From positions 62,001 through 126,000 of the forward strand of contig JADKGE010000007.1 of the NCBI GenBank assembly GCA_016717115.1: DNA of 64,000 bases, in the 5' to 3' direction. A model generated the notes under the pieces. The model searched no databases, was not told the DNA's origin, and was given only the letters and a program-made list of their open reading frames with translations. Position numbers and translations under genes: made by a program. Below, one piece after another: positions 25,693 through 32,670 of the stretch (the stretch's first letter is position 1; each line of letters opens with the position of its first letter). Source of the stretch: Actinomycetota bacterium (GTDB lineage Bacteria > Actinomycetota > Actinomycetes > S36-B12).

Positions 25693-26862
25693 TCAGGCGA
25701 TGGCGGCGATCACGTCGTCGCGGGATCGGTCGAGCGCGACGTGGAGCGCGCCCTGCAGGGACACCGTCTCGCCCAGTGCCGCGAGCTCGATGCGCACGGG
25801 CGCGGGGGAGATGGCCTGAACGGTCTGCCGGGCGGCGGGCAGCACGGCGGGATGGATACCGATCGGCCCCCCGAGCAGCACCAGCTCGGGATCCACGACC
25901 GCGCAGGTGTCGATGATGACCTGCCCCACCGCGGCGCCGATCGCGCGTGCCGTCTCCGCGGCCGCCGCATCGCCGCCCTGCGCGGCCTCGAGCGCGCCGA
26001 CGACGGCGGCCACGTCGATCACGGGGGTGCCGGGCAGGCTCAAGCCCTGCTGCGACAGCGCCGAGACGAGGGTGGTGTACTGCGCCGGCCCCGTGGCGGT
26101 CGCGAGGTAGCCGATCTCCCCGGCCAGGCCGTGGGCTCCGCGGACGAGTCGACTGCCCACGTACAGGCCCAGACCCAGGCCCGCGCCGATGAAGACGTAC
26201 GCGAAGTCGTCGACGCCGCGCGCAGCCCCGCTGCGATGCTCGGCGCGCGCCGCGCAGTTGATGTCGTTGTCGACGATGAGCGGGACGTCGCCGAGCCGGC
26301 CGAAGATCTCCGCGGGATGCAGCAGCCCCTCGGGGAACGGCGTGTTGGGCAGGGCGAGGATCTCCTGGGTCTCGGGATCGACGGCATTGGCGACGGACAG
26401 GCCGACGGCGCGCAGCGGCCCGTGCTTGGCGCGGCCGACGCGCACGGCCCGTCGAACAGCTGAGCGGATCGACGTCACCATCCCCGCGGTGTCGCCGATC
26501 TCGACCGGTGGGTGGTCATGGTGGTCGAACGCGGCACCGGCGAGGTCCGCCGAGAGCGTGTGGACGCCGTCCTGGTCCAGGTCGAGCGCCAACGCCCATC
26601 CCGCGGCGGGGGAGAGCGCGTAGTAGGTGGCCACGCGCCCGCGCCGGCCGCTCTGCGAGCCGGTGGCGCACAGCACGCCCGCCGCCTCGAGCCGCCGGGT
26701 CGATTCGGAGATGGTCGGCTTCGAGATGCCGGTGACGTCGGACACCTCTGCGCGGGTGACCTGGCCGCGAGCCAGCACCTCGTCGAGCACGGCGCGATCC
26801 GTGATCCGGCGGAGCATTCCGGGTCGGGGCAGGGCTCGGAGCAGCCACCCGGTGTCGTCCAT
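25693..26862 (-). CDS. ROK-family transcriptional regulator
   Basis: The 389-residue protein has an N-terminal winged HTH (RGQVTRAEVSDVTGISKPT, residues about 32-50) joined to a ROK sugar-kinase-like domain with LIVDNDINCAARAE and a glycine-rich GAGLGLGLYVGSRLVRGAHG. The usual ROK zinc Cys cluster is not obvious, since the segment after GLAGEIGY lacks clear CxCG residues. No sugar transporter is adjacent. Divergent from it, across a perfect palindrome, is a 52-residue ORF. Confidence 0.85.
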   Translation of the reverse strand: MDDTGWLLRALPRPGMLRRITDRAVLDEVLARGQVTRAEVSDVTGISKPTISESTRRLEAAGVLCATGSQSGRRGRVATYYALSPAAGWALALDLDQDGVHTLSADLAGAAFDHHDHPPVEIGDTAGMVTSIRSAVRRAVRVGRAKHGPLRAVGLSVANAVDPETQEILALPNTPFPEGLLHPAEIFGRLGDVPLIVDNDINCAARAEHRSGAARGVDDFAYVFIGAGLGLGLYVGSRLVRGAHGLAGEIGYLATATGPAQYTTLVSALSQQGLSLPGTPVIDVAAVVGALEAAQGGDAAAAETARAIGAAVGQVIIDTCAVVDPELVLLGGPIGIHPAVLPAARQTVQAISPAPVRIELAALGETVSLQGALHVALDRSRDDVIAAIA

Positions 26863-26921
26863 GTCACCCCGCCTCGAGCCTGCTGGAACTTGCGTATCCG
26901 ACTGTAGCGGTCTATCGTTTA

Positions 26922-26944
26922 TTTAGTAAGGGTTCCTTACTAAA
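26922..26944. promoter_or_regulatory. ROK operator candidate
   Basis: A perfect palindrome, TTTAGTAAGG-GTT-CCTTACTAAA, lies between the ROK gene and the 52-residue ORF. It has the form of known ROK operators. Repressor binding would cover the start of the small gene's leader. Confidence 0.7.
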
Positions 26945-26986
26945 AGGAGCCAGAGGGCACCAAGGTCCACGGAAGGACCAGCAACC

Positions 26987-27145
26987 ATGTTCACCACCTT
27001 GAAGCAGATGTTCCACACCACCGACGTCCCCGTCTCGTTCGACACCGAACTCGAGAAGGAATGGTCCCGCCTGCTGAGTCAGGCGTACTCGCAGGACGAG
27101 CGCGACGAGATCAACGACATGTTCTCCGGCCAGCTCGCCGCCTGA
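26987..27145 (+). CDS. Small hypothetical protein, 52 residues
   Basis: ATG 26987 encodes MFTTLKQMFHTTDVPVSFD and ends DEINDMFSGQLAA. It is acidic, probably helical, and without signal peptide or membrane segment. GGAAGGA lies upstream. Codon third positions are strongly G/C, supporting real coding. It sits behind the ROK palindrome and is followed by a large hairpin, so it may be a single-gene unit under ROK control. I do not recognise the family. Confidence 0.6.
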   Translation: MFTTLKQMFHTTDVPVSFDTELEKEWSRLLSQAYSQDERDEINDMFSGQLAA

Positions 27146-27164
27146 GGACCCCCAGCACCGCCCA

Positions 27165-27250
27165 CGAAGGCCGCCGAGGCGACGTGGAGCGTCGCGAAAC
27201 CCTGGCCGCGAGCCGGTTTCGCGCCGTCTCACGTCGCCTCGTCCGCTTCG
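27165..27250. repeat. Large imperfect inverted repeat
   Basis: Arms of about 36 bases (27165-27202 and 27215-27250) pair with few mismatches around a 12-base loop. It lies after the small ORF and directly before the first ECF42-type promoter, so it may serve as a terminator. Confidence 0.6.
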
Positions 27251-27263
27251 TGGCAGCTGCGCC

Positions 27264-27291
27264 CGTCGAGATCGGCGACTCTCGTTCGTAC
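27264..27291 (+). promoter_or_regulatory. ECF42-type promoter of DGPF gene 1
   Basis: CGTCGA and CGTAC are separated by 17 bases. The same pair with the same spacing (TGTCGA, CGTAC) precedes the second DGPF gene. The known ECF42 -35 consensus is TGTCGA, so both are likely targets of the sigma factor encoded downstream. Confidence 0.65.
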
Positions 27292-27341
27292 AGGGGGTGA
27301 GGCCGCGCGTCCGAGCGCCGCACCTGCGAGAGGATCTGCTC

Positions 27342-27698
27342 ATGCCCTTGTACCTGTTGTCCGTGTGCTACCCGGCCGATGCCCAGCAGCCCGACCCTGA
27401 GGCCCTGCGGCAGATCATGATCGACGTGGGCGCCGTCCGCGACGAGCTCGTCGCCAGCGGCGCATGGGTGTTCGGGGGCGGACTGCATCCGGCCTCGACC
27501 GCCACCACCGTGTTCGAGCGGGACGGCGACGTGGTGCTCACGGACGGTCCCTTCATCGAGTCCAAGGAGCAGATCGGCGGGATCACGGTGATCGAGGCCG
27601 CGGACCTCGACGAGGCGCTCGGCTGGGCGCGCAAGCAGTCGCGCGCCGCCACAGTGCCCATCGAGGTGCGGCCCTTCATGCACGGCGGACCCGCCTGA
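27342..27698 (+). CDS. DGPF (YCII) domain protein 1
   Basis: The 118-residue protein starts MPLYLLSVCYP and carries the hallmark DGPF motif in VVLTDGPFIESKEQIGG, followed by the YCII-fold end VPIEVRPFMHGG. DGPF proteins are the conserved genomic partners of ECF42 sigma factors; their biochemical role is unclear. Its own promoter resembles that of the second DGPF gene. ATG 27342 was chosen on the family start. Confidence 0.85.
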   Translation: MPLYLLSVCYPADAQQPDPEALRQIMIDVGAVRDELVASGAWVFGGGLHPASTATTVFERDGDVVLTDGPFIESKEQIGGITVIEAADLDEALGWARKQSRAATVPIEVRPFMHGGPA

Positions 27699-27748
27699 CC
27701 CCCGCCATTGCGCCGCCCAAGATGCGCGGGGAGGATGCGGCCACGAGA

Positions 27749-27776
27749 TGTCGAATCCGCACCTCTCCCTTCGTAC
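27749..27776 (+). promoter_or_regulatory. ECF42-type promoter of DGPF gene 2
   Basis: TGTCGA (27749-27754) and CGTAC (27772-27776) are 17 bases apart, matching the first promoter. This would drive the second DGPF gene and the sigma gene, giving autoregulation. Confidence 0.7.
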
Positions 27777-27829
27777 AAGGGCAAGGAGGGCGGGACGGCC
27801 CGCTCCCCATCACCTGAGAGGAGAGGCGC

Positions 27830-28180
27830 ATGCCTCAGTACCTGCTGTCGGTCCACGGCGTCGAGGAAGGCCCCTACGCCACGCCCGAGGACATGGAACG
27901 CGCCTTCCGCGACGTGGGCGCCCTGAACGCCGAGATTCGGGCCAGCGGGGCGTGGGTGTTCGCCGGGGGGCTGATGCCGGCGTCCACGGCCAGGGTCGTC
28001 CGTCAGTCGGACGGCGCTCTGCTGCACACCGACGGCCCCTACCTCGAGGGCAAGGAGCACATCGGCGGCTTCTGGGTCATCGAGGCGGCCGACGACTCGG
28101 CGGCGATGTCCTGGGCCGATCGGGCCACCGTCGCCTGCCAGGGCGCCGTCGAGGTGCGGCCGTTCCAGAACGACGGCTGA
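27830..28180 (+). CDS. DGPF (YCII) domain protein 2
   Basis: The 116-residue paralogue of the preceding protein begins MPQYLLSVHGV and has TDGPYLEGKEHIGGFWVIEAA, where DGPY replaces DGPF. The end GAVEVRPFQNDG aligns with protein 1. GAGAGGAG lies upstream of ATG 27830. It is 17 bases upstream of the sigma gene, so the two are likely one transcript. Confidence 0.85.
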   Translation: MPQYLLSVHGVEEGPYATPEDMERAFRDVGALNAEIRASGAWVFAGGLMPASTARVVRQSDGALLHTDGPYLEGKEHIGGFWVIEAADDSAAMSWADRATVACQGAVEVRPFQNDG

Positions 28181-28197
28181 CGGCCGATCCGCCGGCC

Positions 28198-29424
28198 ATG
28201 ACCGCGGCTGACGACGTCGAGCGCGTCTTCCGCCAGGACTACGGACGCGCGGTCGCGACCCTGGCCCGGCTCCTAGGCGACATCGGACTGGCCGAGGAGG
28301 CGGTGCAGGACGCCCTCGCCGTCGCCCTGGACACCTGGCCCCGCACCGGCGTGCCGCCCAGCCCGACCGGCTGGATCGTCACCACCGCGCGTAACCGTGC
28401 CATCGACCGTCTCCGGCGCGAGTCGACGCGCGAGGACCGGCACGCACAGGCGGCACTGCTGTTCGCCGAGCCCGAGCCCGAGGAGGTAGGGGCCGTGCGT
28501 GACGACCGCCTGCGCCTGATCTTCACCTGCTGCCACCCGGCACTGTCGCCGACGGCGCAGGTCGCGCTCACCCTCCGCCTGATCGCGGGGCTGCGCACGG
28601 ACGCGATCGCCCGCGCCTTCCTCGTGCCCGAAGCGACGATGGCCCAGCGCCTGGTCCGGGCGAAGGGCAAGATCCGCGCCGCGCACATCCCGTATCGCGT
28701 GCCGCGCGACGCCGACCTGCCCGATCGCCTCAGGTCGGTGCTCGCGGTCGTCTACCTGGTGTTCAACGAGGGCTACGTCGCGGGCGCGGGGACGTCGCTG
28801 GGTCGCGCCGACCTCGCCGACGAGGCCATCCGGCTCGGCCGCCTGCTCGTCGACCTCATGCCCGACGAACCGGAGGCGGTCGGGCTGCTGGGGCTCATGC
28901 TGCTGACGCAGTCCCGCAGCACAGCACGGATCGGCCCGGATGGGTCGCTCGTGCGCCTGGCCGATCAGGATCGCGCGACGTGGGACAGGGCGCAGATCGA
29001 GGAGGGGCAGGGGCTCGTCCGCGCCTGCCTGCGTCGCAACGAGCCGGGGCCCTACCAGCTGCAGGCGGCGATTGCGGCCGTCCACAGCGATGCGGCTTCG
29101 GCCGCGGATACCGACTGGGCGCAGGTGCTCGCCCTCTACGACCACCTGCTTCAGATCGCGCCCACGCCCGTGGTAGCCCTGAACCGCGCCGTCGCCCTTG
29201 CCGAGGTCGAGGGGCCCGAGCCGGCCCTGCGGATCGTCAACGGCCTGAGCCTCGACCAGTACTACCTGCTGCACGCCGTGCGCGGCGACCTGCTCGAGCG
29301 GCTGGGTCACCTCGACGAGGCCAGCGTCGCCTACGACGCGGCCATCGCGCTGACCGCCAACGACGTGGAGCGGGACCTGCTGGCGCGACGTCGCACGTCG
29401 GTCGGGGTCAGTCCTCGATCGTGA
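28198..29424 (+). CDS. ECF42-type sigma factor with C-terminal TPR-like domain
   Basis: The 408-residue protein has sigma-70 regions 2 and 4 in the first 165 residues (VFRQDYGRAVATLARLLGD, NRAIDRLRRES, then a region 4 HTH with FLVPEATMAQRLVRAKGKI). A long helical domain follows with FNEGYVAGAG and PYQLQAAIAAVH, typical of the ECF42/SigJ-like family. This C-terminal domain is needed for activity in studied members. There is no anti-sigma gene nearby, as usual for ECF42. It overlaps the ferredoxin gene tail to tail by 17 bases. Confidence 0.88.
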   Translation: MTAADDVERVFRQDYGRAVATLARLLGDIGLAEEAVQDALAVALDTWPRTGVPPSPTGWIVTTARNRAIDRLRRESTREDRHAQAALLFAEPEPEEVGAVRDDRLRLIFTCCHPALSPTAQVALTLRLIAGLRTDAIARAFLVPEATMAQRLVRAKGKIRAAHIPYRVPRDADLPDRLRSVLAVVYLVFNEGYVAGAGTSLGRADLADEAIRLGRLLVDLMPDEPEAVGLLGLMLLTQSRSTARIGPDGSLVRLADQDRATWDRAQIEEGQGLVRACLRRNEPGPYQLQAAIAAVHSDAASAADTDWAQVLALYDHLLQIAPTPVVALNRAVALAEVEGPEPALRIVNGLSLDQYYLLHAVRGDLLERLGHLDEASVAYDAAIALTANDVERDLLARRRTSVGVSPRS

Positions 29425-29599
29425 TGGCGCCCGTGGGACACATGTCGGCCGCGCTCGTCACCTTGTCCCGCAGCTGCTCCGGCGGCTCGTCCATCAGGAT
29501 GTAGAGGTAACCGTCCGCGCGCACCTCGAAGACGTCCGGGCACATCTGCATGCAGTTTCCGGTGCTGGCGCATACATCGAAGTCGACGACGACCCTCAT
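29408..29599 (-). CDS. Single-cluster ferredoxin
   Basis: The 63-residue ferredoxin has C-x5-C-x3-CP (CASTGNCMQMCP, Cys 10, 16, 20) and a distal Cys in CPTGAI near the C-terminus. One expected cluster ligand is not a Cys, which predicts a [3Fe-4S] cluster as in cytochrome P450 partner ferredoxins. No P450 gene is visible in the window. It is transcribed toward the sigma gene. The 160 bases upstream hold only its promoter region and the left attachment repeat. Confidence 0.88.
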   Translation of the reverse strand: MRVVVDFDVCASTGNCMQMCPDVFEVRADGYLYILMDEPPEQLRDKVTSAADMCPTGAITIED

Positions 29600-29758
29600 G
29601 ATGGGCTCCCTGGTGCTTGTGGCGGCGGTGACGTCATCATCATTCCCGACGATCGCGGCGGCTGTGGGCTGTTGTCAGGAACGGTCCGGCGTCGGCAACG
29701 GCGGGTTGACAGGTGTCTCGATCGTCGTGGCGTCCTCGCCCGCGGTCGGGCGGGGGCC

Positions 29759-29804
29759 GTGGAGCGGGTGACCGGGATCGAACCGGCATGGCCAGCTTGG
29801 AAGG
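29759..29804. repeat. Left attachment site (attL), tRNA-Gly 3' fragment
   Basis: This 46-bp copy is identical to 53948-53993. It contains the tRNA-Gly 3' end through the T-arm to the anticodon loop on the minus strand, but the D-arm and 5' acceptor are missing, so it is not a functional tRNA. Confidence 0.88.
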
Positions 29805-29866
29805 GTGGTTCAAGAGGACCCGAAACGTGTTGCAAATGAACAACTTTTCGGCGTTCAACTCTTGTC

Positions 29867-29889
29867 GGGCCATTAGCGGGCCATTAGGA
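29867..29889. repeat. Integrase arm-site candidate, left
   Basis: This 23-bp sequence contains GGGCCATTA twice (GGGCCATTAGC then GGGCCATTAGGA) and is identical to 53836-53858. It lies 63 bases inside the left attachment core. Confidence 0.65.
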
Positions 29890-29934
29890 TTATCGGCAGT
29901 ATCAGCCGGATATCGGACGCAAGGGGTGGTTGGT

Positions 29935-31161
29935 GTGGCGAACAAGGGTGGTCGTCGACCCTTCGGTTCCGTCCGCAAGCGACCCTCCGGGCGCTATCAG
30001 GTGCGGTACGTCGTCGACGGCACGACGTACTCAGCGCCCATGACGTACGCCACCAAGGCGGATGCGCAGGCATTTCTCGCGACTGTCCAGACGGACCTCA
30101 TCCGTGTGACCTGGCAAGCACCGCGACTCGTCACCGAACCTGTGGCCGCGTACGTCGGACGCTGGATCGACGAGCACCCGGGGCTCAAGGAGACAACGCG
30201 CGAGCTCTACCGGTCCAAGCTCCGGAACAACATCGTCGGCACGACGCTGGGGAAGACGCCACTGTGCGACCTCACCCCCGACGTCGTGAGGACGTGGTAC
30301 GCGCACATGCGAACCGAGCTGGCCCAGCGGGCAGAGGAACGTCGTGAAGCACTCGTGAAGAAGGGCCGAGAGCCGAGCGTGGCGTCCACATCTGATGGCT
30401 CAGTCTCAGCGGCGCAGACATACCGACTGCTGCGCGCAGCCATGACCACTGCGACCCAGGATGGCCTCATCCAACGCAACCCCTGCCTGATCAAGGGCGC
30501 TAGTTCCAGCACGGCCGCCGAACGCCCGACGGCGACCCCCGCCGAGGTCGCCAGCCTCGCCGAGGCTGTCCCGCCGAGGTACAAGGCGCTGGTGCTGATG
30601 GCCGCCTGGACGGGCGCACGCATGGGTGAGCTCGCCGCGCTCCGCCGATCGGACATCGACCTGGACGGCGAGACCTTCTCGGTCAGCGAGCGGGTGTATC
30701 CGCTGAAGGGCCGGATGGACTTCGACACTCCCAAGGCCAGGGCGAGCGTTCGGGTGGTCACGTTGCCGCCCCATCTGGTCCCGGTCCTTCAGGCCCACCT
30801 TGACGAGTTCACCGGCCCCGGTGAGGACAACCTCGTCTTCTGCACATCCGGCGGGAGGCCCGTGAACAAGTCCCAGATGTCTTCGATCTGGGCGCGAGCC
30901 CGAGCGAAGGTCGGACGGGATGACCTGCGCTTCCACGACCTGCGGCACACCGGCCAGACTCTCGCCGCCCTGGCGGGGGCAACCGAGGCCGAGCTGATGC
31001 AGCGGATGGGTCACAGCACCACGGCGGCCAGTCGGATCTACATGCACTCGACCACGGACCACTCCCGTGCCGTTGCGGCGGCCCTCAGCGAGCTCGCGCA
31101 GGCTGACAACGTCGTCCCGCTGCGACCGGTCCGCCGGCGCACCAAGGCGAGTGGCGAGTAG
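29935..31161 (+). CDS. Tyrosine-recombinase integrase
   Basis: The 408-residue phage-type integrase has an N-terminal AP2-like arm-binding region (GSVRKRPSGRYQVRYVVDG), a SAM-like core-binding domain and the catalytic domain. Catalytic residues are Arg in TGARMGELAAL (about 228), HDLRHTG (about 335), GHS (about 358) and the nucleophile Tyr in SRIYMHST (about 368). I chose GTG 29935, with AAGGGG upstream; an open frame runs further upstream through the att site but is not coding. It should catalyse integration at tRNA-Gly. Confidence 0.92.
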   Translation: MANKGGRRPFGSVRKRPSGRYQVRYVVDGTTYSAPMTYATKADAQAFLATVQTDLIRVTWQAPRLVTEPVAAYVGRWIDEHPGLKETTRELYRSKLRNNIVGTTLGKTPLCDLTPDVVRTWYAHMRTELAQRAEERREALVKKGREPSVASTSDGSVSAAQTYRLLRAAMTTATQDGLIQRNPCLIKGASSSTAAERPTATPAEVASLAEAVPPRYKALVLMAAWTGARMGELAALRRSDIDLDGETFSVSERVYPLKGRMDFDTPKARASVRVVTLPPHLVPVLQAHLDEFTGPGEDNLVFCTSGGRPVNKSQMSSIWARARAKVGRDDLRFHDLRHTGQTLAALAGATEAELMQRMGHSTTAASRIYMHSTTDHSRAVAAALSELAQADNVVPLRPVRRRTKASGE

Positions 31162-31216
31162 CTGTAGGGGATAGTCCGCGTCCCCGCCGAGGGCGACCTT
31201 GTGCCCACCGATGCTA

Positions 31217-31232
31217 GTATCTGATCAGATAC
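31217..31232. promoter_or_regulatory. Operator candidate of XRE/AbiEii module
   Basis: GTATCTGATCAGATAC is a perfect 16-bp palindrome 13 bases upstream of the XRE gene start, just before its AGGAGG ribosome site. It is likely bound by the XRE antitoxin for autoregulation. Confidence 0.65.
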
Positions 31233-31245
31233 CCAGGAGGTCTCT

Positions 31246-31761
31246 GTGACGGCGTTGCTCGCGGCAGCCCGGCGAGCGTCCGGCCTGTCGCAGGCCGAGG
31301 TCGCGCGCCGTGCCGGCACGTCCCGACCGACGGTCTCGGCCTACGAACACGGCCACCGCAACCCGACGCTGGACACTGTCGAGCGACTCCTAGCCGTCAA
31401 CGGTCAGCAGTTGGCCCTTGTTCCAGTCCCTCTGTTCGAGCAACGGTCGGACCGCCGTGGCAAGCCGTTCTTCGTCCCCGATCAACTGCCGCGGCTACTT
31501 GCCTCGGCTGCCATGGGCACCATCGTGCTGCCACCGAACGTCGACTGGTCAAGTCCCGGAACTCCACGGGCGATGGCTGATCGCAGGCAGCGGATCCTCG
31601 CCTATCAGGCGCTTCTGGCCGAAGGAGAGCCGGAGGACATCACCCGATTCGTCGACGGCGCCCTCCTGGTCGATGCGTGGAACGACTTGTACCTGCCCGC
31701 GCCTATCCGCTCTGCGTGGCAGCCGCTGATCGACCGCGCAATCGCTGGCGTCGAAGCATGA
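31246..31761 (+). CDS. XRE-family HTH protein (probable antitoxin)
   Basis: The 171-residue protein has an N-terminal XRE helix-turn-helix (SGLSQAEVARRAGTSRPTVS, residues about 12-31) and a C-terminal domain with DWSSPGTPRAMADRRQR and ALLVDAWNDLYLP. It starts with GTG after a strong AGGAGG. The downstream nucleotidyltransferase overlaps by 4 bases, and a palindrome lies upstream, the standard layout of an antitoxin-toxin operon. Confidence 0.82.
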   Translation: MTALLAAARRASGLSQAEVARRAGTSRPTVSAYEHGHRNPTLDTVERLLAVNGQQLALVPVPLFEQRSDRRGKPFFVPDQLPRLLASAAMGTIVLPPNVDWSSPGTPRAMADRRQRILAYQALLAEGEPEDITRFVDGALLVDAWNDLYLPAPIRSAWQPLIDRAIAGVEA

Positions 31762-32426
31762 GTGAACTTCCATCGGTCACCGGTTTCCAAGCAGAAGTTG
31801 CGCGATTGTTCTTCGCCCTGCCTGAAGCAGAATCCTTCCTCCTGGCCGGTGGCCTTGCGCTCCTCGCCCAGGGCATGAGCGAGCGTCCGACCCAGGACAT
31901 GGACGCCTTCACATCCCGGCCTGGCGACGTTCAACGTGCACGATCCGCGTTCGAGGTGGCGGCCCGGGAGCGAGGGTGGGTCGTGGAGCTGCGACAGTCC
32001 ACCGAGACGTTCGTGCGTATGAATGTCCACGACCAGGATTCCGTGCTCGTCGACCTTGCCCTGGACTCTCCGCCCGGACTTCCCGCCTCGATCACCGTGC
32101 TTGGTCCGACGTTCGACCCGGATGAGCTCGGTGCACGCAAGCTCCTCGCACTGTTCGACCGGGCGATGCCACGTGACTTCGTCGATGTCTTCGTCGTGAC
32201 TCGTTCGCGTGCCCCGGAGGAGCTGCTCGATCTTGCTCATGAACTGGATCCGGGTCTGGAGATGGCCGTTCTTGCTGTAGCCATGCGTCGTCTGAGCGCC
32301 TACCGCGACGAGGACATGCCTATCGACCCAGTTCGACTGCCTGAAGTGAGGGCATTCTTCTACGCATGGGCCGATGCACTCGACCGTCCGTCCGCGAACG
32401 ATCCGGGGCGGAGCATCGTTCACTGA
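31758..32426 (+). CDS. AbiEii/AbiGii-type nucleotidyltransferase (probable toxin)
   Basis: The 222-residue protein contains the nucleotidyltransferase core FLLAGGLALLAQGMSERPTQ followed by DMDAF, matching the GG...R-x-T-x-DxD pattern of AbiEii-like enzymes. The later KLLALFDRAMPRDFVDVF is also typical. In related systems the enzyme modifies tRNA acceptor stems and is neutralised by its upstream partner. ATG 31758 overlaps the XRE stop, so they are coupled. A phage-defence or element-maintenance role is likely but not shown. Confidence 0.8.
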   Translation: MSELPSVTGFQAEVARLFFALPEAESFLLAGGLALLAQGMSERPTQDMDAFTSRPGDVQRARSAFEVAARERGWVVELRQSTETFVRMNVHDQDSVLVDLALDSPPGLPASITVLGPTFDPDELGARKLLALFDRAMPRDFVDVFVVTRSRAPEELLDLAHELDPGLEMAVLAVAMRRLSAYRDEDMPIDPVRLPEVRAFFYAWADALDRPSANDPGRSIVH

Positions 32427-32454
32427 CGCCGGCGGTCATGAACCTCGGGCGCAG

Positions 32455-32515
32455 GCCCAGGCCGGAAAGGTGGTTCCCCTGAGACCGGTGAGGCGCCGAT
32501 CGGCTGCCGGCGAGT
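32455..32515 (+). pseudogene. Remnant of an integrase C-terminus
   Basis: This stretch encodes QAGKVVPLRPVRRRSAAGEC, strongly resembling the last residues of the intact integrase (QADNVVPLRPVRRRTKASGE). There is no start or catalytic domain. It probably remains from a second integrase gene or an earlier rearrangement. It lies in the 220-base gap between the AbiEii and Fic genes. Confidence 0.6.
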
Positions 32516-32617
32516 GTGCCGTGGCCCGCGCCCATGGCCGCCCGGCGCTGTCCTGGACGCAGACGAAACCGGGCTGTCCACTGGCTCTCGACACCGGATG
32601 GCGCACTAGATCGTGCC

Positions 32618-32650
32618 CATAGTATGGTTTAGTTACTTATCCATACGATG
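32618..32650. promoter_or_regulatory. Imperfect inverted repeat upstream of fic
   Basis: CATAGTATGG (32618) and CCATACGATG (32641) pair at 9 of 10 positions across a 13-base AT-rich spacer, immediately before the fic ribosome site. It is a possible operator. Confidence 0.4.
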
Positions 32651-32670
32651 TGTATGAATTCGGAGGGCGC

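Noticed and set aside
29759..29804. Possible second tRNA-Gly gene
   Set aside because: Only the 3' part is present; the D-arm and 5' acceptor half are replaced by unrelated sequence.
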